A stretch of DNA of 47,774 nucleotides, taken from Lachnospiraceae bacterium (GTDB lineage: Bacteria; Bacillota; Clostridia; Lachnospirales; Lachnospiraceae). A model generated the notes under the pieces. The model had not been told where the DNA came from. It was given only the letters and a program-made list of their open reading frames with translations, and did not search any database. The stretch covers positions 1 through 47,774 of the forward strand of contig JAFWOE010000017.1 of assembly GCA_017509985.1 (NCBI GenBank). The letters run 5' to 3'. A program made the position numbers and the translations under genes. Positions within the stretch are counted from its first letter, which is position 1; the number at the start of each line of letters is the position of its first letter. Of the stretch, positions 30,887 to 40,118 are shown piece after piece.

Positions 30887-33042
30887 TTGCAGAACTCCTT
30901 GCCCCGGCAGGTTCGTATGAAGCCTTGAGGGCGGCTTTCCTTGCAGGTGCTGACGCGGTGTATCTGGGAGGAGAGCGCTTTGGCGCCAGGGCGTATGCGG
31001 TTAATTTTAATAAAGAGGCCCTTCTTGGGGCAATTGACGAAGCTCATCTCTTTAATAAAAAGCTTTACCTTACGGTCAACACGCTTATTAAAGATGATGA
31101 GCTTGAAGATTTATACGATTTTTTACTGCCGTATTATAAAGCGGGGCTGGACGCCGTGATCGTGCAGGATACCGGGGCTATGAAACGGATCCGGGAATGC
31201 TTTCCCGGCCTGCATATCCACGCCAGCACACAGATGACCGTTACCGGATACCATGGCGCAAAACTGCTTCAGGAACAGGGCGTCTGCCGGGTGATCCCCG
31301 CAAGGGAACTGTCCGCTGAGGAAATCCGAAAAATACGGGAAACGACCGATCTTGAAATCGAATGCTTCGTTCACGGAGCATTGTGCTACTGCTATTCCGG
31401 ACAGTGCCTGATGAGCAGTTTCATGGGCGGGCGAAGCGGCAACCGCGGAAGATGTGCGCAGCCCTGCCGGCTTCCTTACGACGTTTATCAGAACGGCAGA
31501 AAGATCTCTGACCGGAATTCCTCTTATCCCCTGAACACCAAAGATATCTGCACGGTCGAACTTCTTCCGAAGATCCTGAAAGCAGGTGTGGATTCGCTGA
31601 AGATCGAAGGACGGATGAAGCGGCCGGAGTATACAGCGGGCGTGGTATCGGTTTACCGGAAGTATCTGGACCTTCTTGCGGAAGATCCGGACAGATTCTC
31701 AACGGAGCAGGAAGATCTGGACCTGCTCTGGAATCTGTTCAACCGGGACGGCTTCTCCCGAAGCTATTATTATACGAAAAACGGTCCTGAAATGATGGCC
31801 CTGAAAAATGAGAAGGCTTCAGGGGATATTCAGAGAAAAGCGGATGACGCTTATCGAAAAATACAGGAAGAGATCCTTTCCAAAGAACCGAAGATCACTT
31901 TAAAAGCCGAAGCGGAAGTATGTGCAGGCAAGGCCCGGCTTGTTCTCGCGGAAGGCTGTACCATTGATTCCGCTGAGAGCACGGAGGTTTATGATGCGAA
32001 AAACAGGGCGCTTTCGGCAGAGGATCTGGAAAAGCAGCTGAGCAGAACCGGCGGAACACCGTATCGCTTCGAATTTGAAAAAACAGCCGTGGATGACGGC
32101 CTTTTTATGCCGGTCTCTGCGCAGAATGAGCTGCGAAGGGCAGCGCTGGCTGCTTTTAAAAATCAGAAGCTTTCACACTTTCGAAGAGAGTGTGAGACCA
32201 TGGAAAAAGATGCGGAAATTTACAATTCCGGGAAAATATGCGATAATAAACTTTCAATCGCAGTAATGCCTTCTGAGCTCGGGCAGCTTCTGGCAGCGGA
32301 AGAACTTCCGCAGATCGACAGAGTTTATATACCTGCAGGGCTTTTTGCAGAGAAAGAGTGGCAGGAAGAGGCCCGGAAGCTTCAGAGACTCGGCAAGGAG
32401 GTTTCGATCGCACTGACCGTTCCTTCCCGGAATGCCGACCGGCCGGAATACTCCGGACTGATCCGGATGGCGGCGGAGCTGGATTTCAGCTTTCTGAGCG
32501 GGTCTGTGGAGGATACGGCACTGCTGCTGGAATGGGGGCTTGAGGACCGGATCCGGCTTGATTCCGGGGTGTATACGATGAATTCCGAAAGCATGGAGTT
32601 CTGGCACGGGCAGGGGATTGTCCGGGATACGGTGCCTCTGGAGCTCAGCCGGAAAGAACTGAAACGCAGGGACAACCGGTTCAGTGAGATGATCGTTTAC
32701 GGCCGTATCCCCCTTATGGTGTCGGCCCAGTGTGTAATGAAAAACTACGGACGCTGCAGCCGGGACAACGCGAAGCTGGTCCTTCGGGACCGCAGGAATT
32801 ACCGGTTCCCGGTGTACTGTGACTGCTTTGCCTGCCGGAATATCATTTATAATTCCGTGCCCCTTTCCCTGATCTCAAGGAAAGAGGAGGTTAAGGAACT
32901 TCAGCCCGGAGGGGTCCGGTTCGTTTTTACCGATGAACCGGCAGAGCAGGTCCGCAGCCTGCTGAACTCCTGGATACAGGAGGAACCGTACAGGGAAGAT
33001 TTTGAGTTTACCAGAGGTCATTTCAACAGAGGAGTAGAATGA
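30883..33042 (+). CDS. U32 family peptidase / RNA-hydroxylase-type protein (DUF3656-containing)
   Basis: A 719-residue U32 protein. LLAPAGSYEALRAAFLAGAD is the barrel start; HGALCYCYSGQCLMSSFMGG and GRCAQPCRLPY carry the four cysteines that in RlhA and related U32 proteins hold an iron-sulfur cluster. These relatives hydroxylate rRNA (C2501 of 23S) or tRNA rather than cut peptides. The C-terminal 300 residues add the DUF3656-type extension found in larger members, with more cysteines (CDCFACRNI near residue 646). It is in the same operon as ruvB-zapA and the next FtsW gene (ATGA overlap). Confidence 0.9.
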   Translation: MIAELLAPAGSYEALRAAFLAGADAVYLGGERFGARAYAVNFNKEALLGAIDEAHLFNKKLYLTVNTLIKDDELEDLYDFLLPYYKAGLDAVIVQDTGAMKRIRECFPGLHIHASTQMTVTGYHGAKLLQEQGVCRVIPARELSAEEIRKIRETTDLEIECFVHGALCYCYSGQCLMSSFMGGRSGNRGRCAQPCRLPYDVYQNGRKISDRNSSYPLNTKDICTVELLPKILKAGVDSLKIEGRMKRPEYTAGVVSVYRKYLDLLAEDPDRFSTEQEDLDLLWNLFNRDGFSRSYYYTKNGPEMMALKNEKASGDIQRKADDAYRKIQEEILSKEPKITLKAEAEVCAGKARLVLAEGCTIDSAESTEVYDAKNRALSAEDLEKQLSRTGGTPYRFEFEKTAVDDGLFMPVSAQNELRRAALAAFKNQKLSHFRRECETMEKDAEIYNSGKICDNKLSIAVMPSELGQLLAAEELPQIDRVYIPAGLFAEKEWQEEARKLQRLGKEVSIALTVPSRNADRPEYSGLIRMAAELDFSFLSGSVEDTALLLEWGLEDRIRLDSGVYTMNSESMEFWHGQGIVRDTVPLELSRKELKRRDNRFSEMIVYGRIPLMVSAQCVMKNYGRCSRDNAKLVLRDRRNYRFPVYCDCFACRNIIYNSVPLSLISRKEEVKELQPGGVRFVFTDEPAEQVRSLLNSWIQEEPYREDFEFTRGHFNRGVE

Positions 33043-34589
33043 TCAATATCATCGTTGAACTTTCCAAATATCTGCTTCTGGCCTTCATGCTGCTGTTTAC
33101 GATCTTTACGTATACGGCTATGAGGGCGAAGACCGCATCAGCCCGCAGCGATTCGACGCGCGCGCAGCTGGTATTTATGCTGCTCTTTAATTTTCTGGCG
33201 TACGCGGTCATTTTCCTGCAGAAACCCGAACCGGCGATCCTGATCATTTACGCCGGCATCACGTTATACATGCTCCTCGTCAACCTGGTTTATCATCTTG
33301 CCTATAAAAAAGCATCGGTCATACTGATCAATACGATGTGCATGCTGATCTCGATCGGTCTGGTGATCATTACCAGGCTGGATGTTGATGACGCGTACAA
33401 GCAGCTGGTCATCGCGATCGGGGCGACGGTTATTTCTTTCTTTATTCCGATCATAATCCGGAAGGCAAAGATCTTCTCAAAATGGGGACTGTTTTTTGCG
33501 ATCCTCGGCATTCTGCTTCTGGCTGCAGTCTTTGTCCTTGGAAGAGTGTACGGGGGAAGCCGGCTGTATCTGGAATTCCACGGGATCACCTTCCAGCTTT
33601 CGGAGTTTGTCAAGCTGACCTTCGTCTTCTTCATAGCGGGCATGCTTTATCATTCAACCAGCTTTAAACAGGTCTTTTTCGTAACGGTTCTCGCAGCGAT
33701 CCATGTGGTCATCCTGGTTGCGTCCACCGACCTCGGCGCAGGGCTGGTATATTTCGTAGCTTATATGGTCATGGTCTGTGTCGCCACCAGAAAGATCCGG
33801 TACGCTGTGCTCGGACTGGGCGGAATGGCCGGCGCGTCTGTCGTTGCATACCGGCTGTTTTCACATGTCCGTGTAAGGGTCAGCGTATGGCGGGATCCTG
33901 TTGCGGATTATCAGGATACCGGCTATCAGATCGTCCAGGCACTTCTGAGCATCTGTGCGGGCGGCTGGTTCGGAACAGGCCTTCTGCGCGGATCACCGGA
34001 TATGGTACCGCTTGTAGAACGGGATTTTACGTTCGCGGCGATCTGTGAAGAACTCGGTATCCTGTTTGCGATCTGCCTGATCCTTCTGTGCATGGTCGCC
34101 TTCCTGATCATCATGAACATTGCCGTAAAACTGGATAACGATTTTTATAAACTGATCGCCCTGGGCTTCGGAACCGAATACGCTTTCCAGGTGTTCCTGA
34201 CGATCGGAGGAACGGTCAAGCTGATCCCCATGACAGGCATCACCCTTCCGCTGGTCAGCTACGGCGGCAGCTCGATCACCTGTACGATCTTCATGTTCGC
34301 GATCATCCAGGGCCTGTACATCATGAGGACCGATGTGGACGATTCCTATTATGACGATACCACCTTCTATGAGCCGGAGCCCGAAACCGGCCCCGCTGAG
34401 GGCACAAGCGCTTCCGCTTATGAATTCACACACGATCAGCTTGAAGAACAGATAGCAAAAGAGAACGCTTACAGAACACAGGAAAACGGCAGCGCAGCTG
34501 CCCGGACCAATCAGTATATTCCGGGAGAGGAAACGGAAGAATTTGAAAGACGGATCATCAAAGAAGCAGAAAACAGCATCAACAGTTAA
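33039..34589 (+). CDS. FtsW/RodA/SpoVE family peptidoglycan glycosyltransferase
   Basis: A 516-residue SEDS protein with about ten to twelve membrane segments. These polymerise lipid II into glycan strands together with a class B penicillin-binding protein, here encoded next to it. The conserved central loop sequence GRVYGGSRLYLEFHGITFQL (with LSEFVKLTFVFF after it) and GWFGTGLLRGSPDMVPLVERD are signature blocks; the C-terminal block reads PMTGITLPLVSYGGSS. A polar tail of about 90 residues ends the protein, longer than in FtsW or RodA of Bacillus. ATG 33039 overlaps the U32 stop. Which of FtsW, RodA or SpoVE it is cannot be decided. Confidence 0.93.
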   Translation: MINIIVELSKYLLLAFMLLFTIFTYTAMRAKTASARSDSTRAQLVFMLLFNFLAYAVIFLQKPEPAILIIYAGITLYMLLVNLVYHLAYKKASVILINTMCMLISIGLVIITRLDVDDAYKQLVIAIGATVISFFIPIIIRKAKIFSKWGLFFAILGILLLAAVFVLGRVYGGSRLYLEFHGITFQLSEFVKLTFVFFIAGMLYHSTSFKQVFFVTVLAAIHVVILVASTDLGAGLVYFVAYMVMVCVATRKIRYAVLGLGGMAGASVVAYRLFSHVRVRVSVWRDPVADYQDTGYQIVQALLSICAGGWFGTGLLRGSPDMVPLVERDFTFAAICEELGILFAICLILLCMVAFLIIMNIAVKLDNDFYKLIALGFGTEYAFQVFLTIGGTVKLIPMTGITLPLVSYGGSSITCTIFMFAIIQGLYIMRTDVDDSYYDDTTFYEPEPETGPAEGTSASAYEFTHDQLEEQIAKENAYRTQENGSAAARTNQYIPGEETEEFERRIIKEAENSINS

Positions 34590-35985
34590 GTCCTACATTT
34601 TTGTGTCTTATCTGTTTGTGGCGTTGTTCGTCGGAATGATCGCCTATGTCATTTACTTCCAGGTAAAGGTCAGTCCGGAACTGGCCGAAAGCCCTTACAA
34701 CAGGCACCAGGGAACGTATTCGACGACGGTCATCCGGGGATCGATCCTTGCGTCGAACGGTATGGAACTGGCCTATACCCAGACCGACGAAGAAGGAAAC
34801 GAGACCCGGTATTATCCGTACGGACATTTCTTTGCCCAGACGGTAGGATATGCGGATTACGGCTCCTCCGGACTGGAAGCTGCGTATAATGATGCCCTGC
34901 TGGATTCCCACACGAGCATCATGGAACAGATCGAGAACGATATGGCGGCGGAAAAGTACTACGGCGACAATGTTGTGACCAGTCTGGATATCAATCTGAC
35001 GCAGGCTGCATACAATGCGCTTGGAGGAAGAAAGGGTGCGGTGATCGTCATGGATGCCGATACCTCCCGGGTACTCACCTGTTTGAGCCAGCCGGATTTT
35101 GACCCGAATACGGTCGCGGATGACTGGGAAGACCTGATCACCAACGAATCCGACAGTCCTTTCCTGAACCGGGCGATCCAAGGGCTTTATGAGCCGGGTT
35201 CGACTTTCAAGATCCTGACGACGCTGGCTTATCTGAAACAGCATCCCAATGACTGGTCGGATTTCAGTTATGAATGCACCGGGGAATACAAGATCGGCAA
35301 TTTCACTATTCACTGTATCGATAATTCGGTGCATGGAAAGCTTACGCTGGCTGATGCATTTTCGAAATCCTGCAACTGCGCGTTTTCCTATATGGCAACC
35401 AATCTGCTGCCGGAAAACGCCCTCATGGAAACGGCGGAAGAACTGGGATTCAATAAAGAGATCGGACTGAGACTTCCTTCTTCCATATCCGAATTTGATC
35501 TGGAAAAGACAAGGGACGACAGTATTACCGCGCAGACCTCCATCGGACAGGGTGATACAATGGCTACCCCGATGCAGATGGCCATGATCGCGCAGGCGGT
35601 CTACAACAACGGGGAAATGCTCCGGCCGGAATTCGTGATCGGTATTTCGAATGCCGAAAGCGTTACGATCTCGGAGACGAAAACAGCGTCTCTCGGAAAA
35701 GTCATGACTTCCGGGCAGGCCAAGGTGCTCAAGCAGCTCATGCGCGAAGTTGTAGAGAAGGGAACCGCGGGTGCGCTTGCGGAGATCCCCTGCAACGCCT
35801 GCGGAAAGACCGGTACGGCCGAGTATGACAACGACCAGGGCTATGCACATTCCTGGTTCGTAGGATTTTCAAACACCGGGGAAGATGATATAGTAGTAGC
35901 AGTGATCGTGGAAGAATCCGTCCCCGGCGACGGTGCAGCGGTCGGTGTTGCCAGAGAAATATTAAAATACAGGTTTGAACAGTAA
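34543..35985 (+). CDS. Class B penicillin-binding protein (transpeptidase)
   Basis: A 480-residue peptidoglycan transpeptidase. After a short basic N-terminus a membrane anchor lies at residues 17-39. A small N-terminal domain follows, and the transpeptidase has S220-T-F-K223 (catalytic SxxK), SCN at 276-278 and KTG at 422-424. It lacks the large N-terminal insertion of PBP2x. It starts with TTG 34543, inside the FtsW gene (47-base overlap), with GAGG about 12 bases upstream; no nearby ATG keeps the membrane anchor. The pair with FtsW is the normal SEDS-PBP elongation or division unit. Confidence 0.92.
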   Translation: MKDGSSKKQKTASTVKSYIFVSYLFVALFVGMIAYVIYFQVKVSPELAESPYNRHQGTYSTTVIRGSILASNGMELAYTQTDEEGNETRYYPYGHFFAQTVGYADYGSSGLEAAYNDALLDSHTSIMEQIENDMAAEKYYGDNVVTSLDINLTQAAYNALGGRKGAVIVMDADTSRVLTCLSQPDFDPNTVADDWEDLITNESDSPFLNRAIQGLYEPGSTFKILTTLAYLKQHPNDWSDFSYECTGEYKIGNFTIHCIDNSVHGKLTLADAFSKSCNCAFSYMATNLLPENALMETAEELGFNKEIGLRLPSSISEFDLEKTRDDSITAQTSIGQGDTMATPMQMAMIAQAVYNNGEMLRPEFVIGISNAESVTISETKTASLGKVMTSGQAKVLKQLMREVVEKGTAGALAEIPCNACGKTGTAEYDNDQGYAHSWFVGFSNTGEDDIVVAVIVEESVPGDGAAVGVAREILKYRFEQ

Positions 35986-36324
35986 ATGGCAGTCTGGTAC
36001 GAGAATCTCTATATGGGCATTAACGCCGCTCCGCTTTATGATCGGATCTACCGCAGCATTGAAGAGGAAATCTATCTTCCGGAGGTTTATCTGATCACGA
36101 TCGCATCCGGCAGCAAAGACCAGCTGGAAGCTTTTGAGAGTATCCAGCTGATGATGCCTGCGCTTCGGAGAAGGCTTCAGCCGATCATAGGGCTGGCGCT
36201 CGGAAAGGGAGAGGCGATGACCCTTCTTCAGGATATCGTCCGGGACGTTTATGAAGAGACCGGGGACCTTCATCTCCGGAAGTACTTCGAGGAGAAAATA
36301 AAAAAGCAGAAGGAAACAGATTGA
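35986..36324 (+). CDS. Small conserved-looking protein of unknown function
   Basis: A 112-residue soluble protein that I do not recognise. It reads as mixed helix and strand (LPEVYLITIASGSKDQLEAF), with a helical, charged end (YFEEKIKKQKE). Its ATG directly follows the stop of the penicillin-binding protein gene with no gap; there is no clear Shine-Dalgarno, so translation may be coupled. It is followed after 16 bases by DUF2953. The setting suggests envelope or sporulation, but its own sequence does not show a role. Confidence 0.65.
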   Translation: MAVWYENLYMGINAAPLYDRIYRSIEEEIYLPEVYLITIASGSKDQLEAFESIQLMMPALRRRLQPIIGLALGKGEAMTLLQDIVRDVYEETGDLHLRKYFEEKIKKQKETD

Positions 36325-36340
36325 AAAGGACTTCGCAGAA

Positions 36341-37171
36341 ATGTACGTTTTTCTTTCGATCGCATCGGTAATAGGAAAGGGGCTGCTGATAATACTCGGT
36401 ATTATCGCAGTGCTGGTGTGCCTTCTGCTGTTTACGCCATTCGTCTATAAAGCCCGGATCACCAAAAACGGCGAACTGAAAGCCGAAGGCGGGGTCGGCT
36501 GGCTGCTCAACTTTGTCCATGTGATCTTTTCCTTCAAAGACAGGAAGTTTGACTGGGATGTGAAAGTAGCCGGCATCTCGATCAAAAAAATATTCAGCGG
36601 CAGAAAGAAAAAGAAGAAAAAGCCGGAAAAAATCAAAGAAAAAAGACAGCCTTCCATCATGCCCGGCGAAAAAGCGGATAAAAAGGTCCTGAAAGAGGCA
36701 AAAGAGGCAGCTAAAACAGAGATCCGGATCAAGAAGGAAGGCCGCAAAGCGGACTGGGATATCTTTGAAGAGGGCGAGAAGCCGACTTTCTTCATGAAAA
36801 TAAGATACAAAATCCGGTCGATTCATGATAAACTGAAAAAGGCACTTGCCATAAAAAGGGCCTTCGATGCCGTAAAAGACCGCATCTTTAAGCTGATAAG
36901 ACACATACTTCCGAGAAAGATCTCCGGTTATATTATTTACGGATTCGATGATCCGTCCGCAACGGGGAAATCAGTCGCACTGCTGAGCATCTTTTACCCG
37001 GTCCTTCCGGACAAACTTGAGGTCTCGCCGTGTTTTAAAGGCGCGATGCTGGAATGCGACGTTCAGATCAAAGGCAGACTGTTTCTGATCTATGTTCTGG
37101 TTCACGGATTAAAGATATACTTCAACAAGGAAGTCAAGATCGCCATGGGGCGTGTGAAAGGAGAAAAATAA
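36341..37171 (+). CDS. DUF2953 (YtfI-like) sporulation-associated membrane protein
   Basis: A 276-residue protein. One N-terminal membrane helix (residues 9-36), then a strand-rich segment, a very basic stretch with a run of lysine near residues 86-100 (GRKKKKKKPEK), and a C-terminal domain (about 185-276) with PRKISGYIIYGFDDPSATGK. This is the DUF2953 form, encoded in sporulating Firmicutes next to ytfJ/gerW, exactly as here. The pair is made in the sporulating cell in Bacillus. The role of DUF2953 is unknown. The A-rich lysine tract could be slippery but the frame stays open. Confidence 0.85.
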   Translation: MYVFLSIASVIGKGLLIILGIIAVLVCLLLFTPFVYKARITKNGELKAEGGVGWLLNFVHVIFSFKDRKFDWDVKVAGISIKKIFSGRKKKKKKPEKIKEKRQPSIMPGEKADKKVLKEAKEAAKTEIRIKKEGRKADWDIFEEGEKPTFFMKIRYKIRSIHDKLKKALAIKRAFDAVKDRIFKLIRHILPRKISGYIIYGFDDPSATGKSVALLSIFYPVLPDKLEVSPCFKGAMLECDVQIKGRLFLIYVLVHGLKIYFNKEVKIAMGRVKGEK

Positions 37172-37540
37172 ATGGCCGGTAGTTTTAATGAAAATGTAGA
37201 ATCAATGCTCAGAAACGTGGATGCATATCTCAATTCCAAAACTGTTGTCGGGGATCCGATCACGGTCGGTGAGAACATACTCATCCCGCTTTCGGAAGTA
37301 TCTTTCGGAGTAGGTGCCGGCGATTTCAGCAAAAGCGGATCTTCAAACCGCGGCGGCGGCGGACTCGGTGCCAAGATCACTCCTACAGCCATCCTTGTGG
37401 TAGGACCGAGCGGAACCAAACTTGTGAGCGTTAAAAGTTCAGACGCGTTCAGCAAGATCATGGATATGGTTCCGGATGTGATCAACAAGTTTACGGACGG
37501 TAATGTAAACTTTACAAAGAAAAAGCCGGAAGAAGAATAA
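37172..37540 (+). CDS. GerW family sporulation protein (YtfJ)
   Basis: A 122-residue GerW/YtfJ family protein, linked in Bacillus to spore germination. The middle is glycine-rich (VSFGVGAGDFSKSGSSNRGG), followed by AKITPTAILVV and a hydrophobic strand. It starts right after the DUF2953 stop, with AAAGGAG 7 bases upstream of ATG 37172. Presence of the DUF2953-GerW pair implies a spore-forming lineage, though not proof that this strain sporulates. A terminator follows at 37564-37591. Confidence 0.9.
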   Translation: MAGSFNENVESMLRNVDAYLNSKTVVGDPITVGENILIPLSEVSFGVGAGDFSKSGSSNRGGGGLGAKITPTAILVVGPSGTKLVSVKSSDAFSKIMDMVPDVINKFTDGNVNFTKKKPEEE

Positions 37541-37563
37541 AAGAAACGGAGCAATGAGAATTT

Positions 37564-37591
37564 CGGCACCTTTACGGTGCCGTTCTTCTTT
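37564..37591 (+). terminator. Intrinsic terminator after gerW
   Basis: CGGCACC (37564-37570), loop TTTAC, GGTGCCG (37576-37582), then TTCTTCTTT. It separates the sporulation-related genes from the next operon, whose ATG is 10 bases after the T-tract. Confidence 0.75.
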
Positions 37592-37601
37592 CATACGGAT
37601 T

Positions 37602-38201
37602 ATGAAAAAAATCGGCTGTCTTATTGCTGCTGCCGGACGTTCAAGCCGGATGGGGGCACTGAAGCCCCTCCTTTTACTGGGAGAGGAGACCCTGCTGAGA
37701 AGGGGCATACTGACGATGAAAAATGCCGGAGCGGATCCGGTCGTTGTTGTTACCGGCCGGGACGCTGAGCTGGTGGAAGCACATGTATCCGATCTCGGCG
37801 TTCTTACGGTACGCAATGAAGCATACGGTACGACCCAGATGCTGGATTCGGTTAAACTGGGTCTGCAGCTGCTTGCAGGCAGGTGTGAAAAAGTGCTTTT
37901 TGCCCCGGCGGATGCGCCTCTGTACAGCCCGGAAACGGTGGAGAAACTGATTTCTTCCGGGGAGAGCATCTGCATGCCCGGTCATCAGGGGAAAACCGGT
38001 CACCCGGTGTGCTTCGACGCCGGCCTGATCGAAGGCATCCTGGCCTACAAAGGCGAAGGAGGCCTTGCCGGAGCCCTTTCGTTTCTGGGTGAAAAGAAAG
38101 TGATCGAATGCCCGGATCCGGGTGCATATATGGATGCCGATACGCCGGAGGATTATCAGATCATGCTGGATTATTACCGGACGGCCGTCAAAGGATCATA
38201 A
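37602..38201 (+). CDS. MocA-like nucleotidyltransferase (NTP transferase family)
   Basis: A 199-residue nucleotidyltransferase. The start LIAAAGRSSRMGALKPL is the nucleotide-binding signature with K21, NEAYGTTQMLDSVKLGLQL is the second block, and PADAP (102-106) holds the metal-binding aspartate. Family members include MocA, which makes molybdopterin cytosine dinucleotide for xanthine-oxidase-type enzymes, and related sugar or cofactor nucleotidyltransferases. I also recall that NCBI names a DVU_1551 family of NTP transferases grouped with phosphatase and methyltransferase genes; this looks alike. It begins 10 bases after a terminator, with no good Shine-Dalgarno. It is followed by the phosphatase-HD gene after 7 bases. 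Confidence 0.82.
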   Translation: MKKIGCLIAAAGRSSRMGALKPLLLLGEETLLRRGILTMKNAGADPVVVVTGRDAELVEAHVSDLGVLTVRNEAYGTTQMLDSVKLGLQLLAGRCEKVLFAPADAPLYSPETVEKLISSGESICMPGHQGKTGHPVCFDAGLIEGILAYKGEGGLAGALSFLGEKKVIECPDPGAYMDADTPEDYQIMLDYYRTAVKGS

Positions 38202-38208
38202 AGCTGTT

Positions 38209-39333
38209 ATGCGAGCAATCTATCTGCTCAGGCACGGAGAGCCTGCGTTTAAGGACAACAGAAAATACTGTCTCGGAAGGATGGATCTGCCGCTGTCCGA
38301 GAAGGGGATCTTTCAGGCAAAAAGCCTGCAGGATCTGATCTGCGGGATACCGGACCGGCATGTGATAACGAGTCCGCAGATCCGTGCAGCCGATACCTGC
38401 AGATATGCAGGCATCGAAGACTTTGAGATCCGGGAAGGTTTTGCGGAGATCGGAACCGGTGAGTGGGACGGTCTCGCTTTTGAAGAGATTAAAAAACAGT
38501 ACCCGGAGGAATACGAAGCCCGCGGAGCGGATCTTCTGAATGCGGCGCCTCCGGGCGGTGAAAGCTTTGCGGAATGCTATGAGCGCTCTGCAGCAGCGCT
38601 TGCCGAAGTGCTGGAACAGTATCCGACCGGAAATCTTGTTATTTTCACTCATGACGGTGTGATGAAGATGCTGAACGCTTTTCTGACCGGGGCGGACAGG
38701 GAGGGGCGGTTTTCCCGGAAATATGACTATTGCACCGCCGTCGGATATCTGATGGATAACGGGACAGTATATGAAGGACCGCCGATCACCCCCCGGAGAG
38801 CCGTACCGGAAATCATGAGCGGCGCCGAAGGCGGAGAGCTCTATGGGCCGGGAACAGTAACTGGCGTTCTGCCGGATGAAGACGAATGCGAACAGCTTCT
38901 GCAGGAATACGGCACCCCGCCGCATGTGAGGGAACACTGCAGGGCTGTTGCGGCGAAAGCCCTTGAGATCTGCCGGAAACTGAAATGCCGCGGCATTGTT
39001 TTAAACGAAGCTGCCGTACAGGCTGCAGCACTGCTGCATGATCTGGCACGGACAAAAAAAGATCATGCAAAAGAGGGGGCCCTCTGGCTGAATGCCAGAG
39101 GATATGCCGCGCTTGCGGCGATCGTCGGCGACCATATGTCACTGCCGGAGGAGGAAGAGCGGATCTCCGAAAAAAGTGTTGTTTTCCTCGCGGACAAATA
39201 TGTAAAAGGAACGGCGGATGTTTCGCTTTATCAGCGGTATTTTCCGGAAGGCCTTTCGGAGGATCAGCGGGGGTTTCATAAAAGAAAATACGATCAGGCA
39301 GTAAGGATCGCGGGACTGTTTGAATCAGACTGA
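38209..39333 (+). CDS. Histidine phosphatase fused to an HD-domain phosphohydrolase
   Basis: A 374-residue bifunctional protein. Residues 1-190 are a histidine phosphatase of the phosphoglycerate-mutase type: LLRHGEP (6-12) with catalytic H9, EIGTGEWDG with the acid residue, and FTHDG with H148. Residues 225-374 are an HD phosphohydrolase: H243 (EHCRAVA), H277-D278 (LLHDLA), H309 (GDHMSL) and D329 (LADKY). Both halves look complete. Some sequence between 200 and 222 is a linker. The substrate is unknown; a nucleotide, phosphorylated sugar or cobalamin-like intermediate would fit. ATG 38209 is used, within the family start. Confidence 0.85.
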   Translation: MRAIYLLRHGEPAFKDNRKYCLGRMDLPLSEKGIFQAKSLQDLICGIPDRHVITSPQIRAADTCRYAGIEDFEIREGFAEIGTGEWDGLAFEEIKKQYPEEYEARGADLLNAAPPGGESFAECYERSAAALAEVLEQYPTGNLVIFTHDGVMKMLNAFLTGADREGRFSRKYDYCTAVGYLMDNGTVYEGPPITPRRAVPEIMSGAEGGELYGPGTVTGVLPDEDECEQLLQEYGTPPHVREHCRAVAAKALEICRKLKCRGIVLNEAAVQAAALLHDLARTKKDHAKEGALWLNARGYAALAAIVGDHMSLPEEEERISEKSVVFLADKYVKGTADVSLYQRYFPEGLSEDQRGFHKRKYDQAVRIAGLFESD

Positions 39334-39384
39334 AAGACGAGGCACTTTCGGATCCGAACTGTCGCTGCTAAAAGGAGGATGAAC

Positions 39385-40098
39385 ATGGGACTGTGCAGAC
39401 CGGGCGGACTGGAACTGACAGAATACGCACTGAAAACAGCCGGCATTAAGCCGGGGGATAAGATCCTGGATATCGGCTGCGGAGACGGAACCGCCGCAGC
39501 ATTTATAAAAGAAAAGTTCGGCTGTGAAGTCATCGGGATCGATAACGACGAAGAAGCCGTCAAAAAGGCAAAGGAAGCCGGTGTGGACGCCCGGAAATGT
39601 GAATCATCGGAGCTGGAATTCCCTTCCAGAAGCTTCGATATTGTCATGATGGAATGTGTTTTCAGCGTGCTCAACCGACAGGAGGAATCCCTTCACGAAG
39701 CGTTCTGCATGATCAAACCCGGCGGCTGCCTGATCATCAGCGATCTCTACTGCCGCGAGCCGGACATGGAACGATATAAAAAAGATTATAAAGAGGCGAT
39801 GGCCCAGTTTTACCGGCCGAGGCAGGACGGGGACTGCGGCCATGACGAGATCTTCAAATCACCCTACTGCCAGGACGGAGCGATCGTGATCGACGGCCTT
39901 CTCGGACTCCTTGATGAATTCGGCCTGGATGTTGAACTGGACGAAGACCGGACGGAAGATCTGAGAAATTTTGCAGCAGATGCGATCATGAAGTACGGTT
40001 CCCTGGATAAGTTTTTCGAAGCCAACGGCGGAAAGTGCTATGCCTGCAGCGCGAAAAAACCGGGATATTTCCTGCTGATCGCGAGGAAGAAAGCGTAA
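39385..40098 (+). CDS. SAM-dependent methyltransferase (possible DVU_1556-like family)
   Basis: A 237-residue class I methyltransferase. ILDIGCGDGTAAAFI (residues 27-41) is the SAM-binding motif, and the opening LCRPGGLELTEYAL matches what I recall of a DVU_1556-like family. VMMECVFSVL is motif II. The last third is unusual: KCYACSAKKPGYFLLIARKK contains a CxxC pair. ATG 39385 is chosen over ATG 39379 because AAAGGAGG ends next to the latter; it is 6 bases from the former. It follows the phosphatase-HD gene by 51 bases and is followed by the epimerase gene 20 bases later. Substrate unknown. Confidence 0.83.
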   Translation: MGLCRPGGLELTEYALKTAGIKPGDKILDIGCGDGTAAAFIKEKFGCEVIGIDNDEEAVKKAKEAGVDARKCESSELEFPSRSFDIVMMECVFSVLNRQEESLHEAFCMIKPGGCLIISDLYCREPDMERYKKDYKEAMAQFYRPRQDGDCGHDEIFKSPYCQDGAIVIDGLLGLLDEFGLDVELDEDRTEDLRNFAADAIMKYGSLDKFFEANGGKCYACSAKKPGYFLLIARKKA

Positions 40099-40118
40099 AC
40101 AGAACAGGAGGAGTGGAT

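Noticed and set aside
36590-36640. Possible frameshift at the A-rich lysine tract of the DUF2953 gene
   Set aside because: The frame stays open and the C-terminal family block follows in the same frame.
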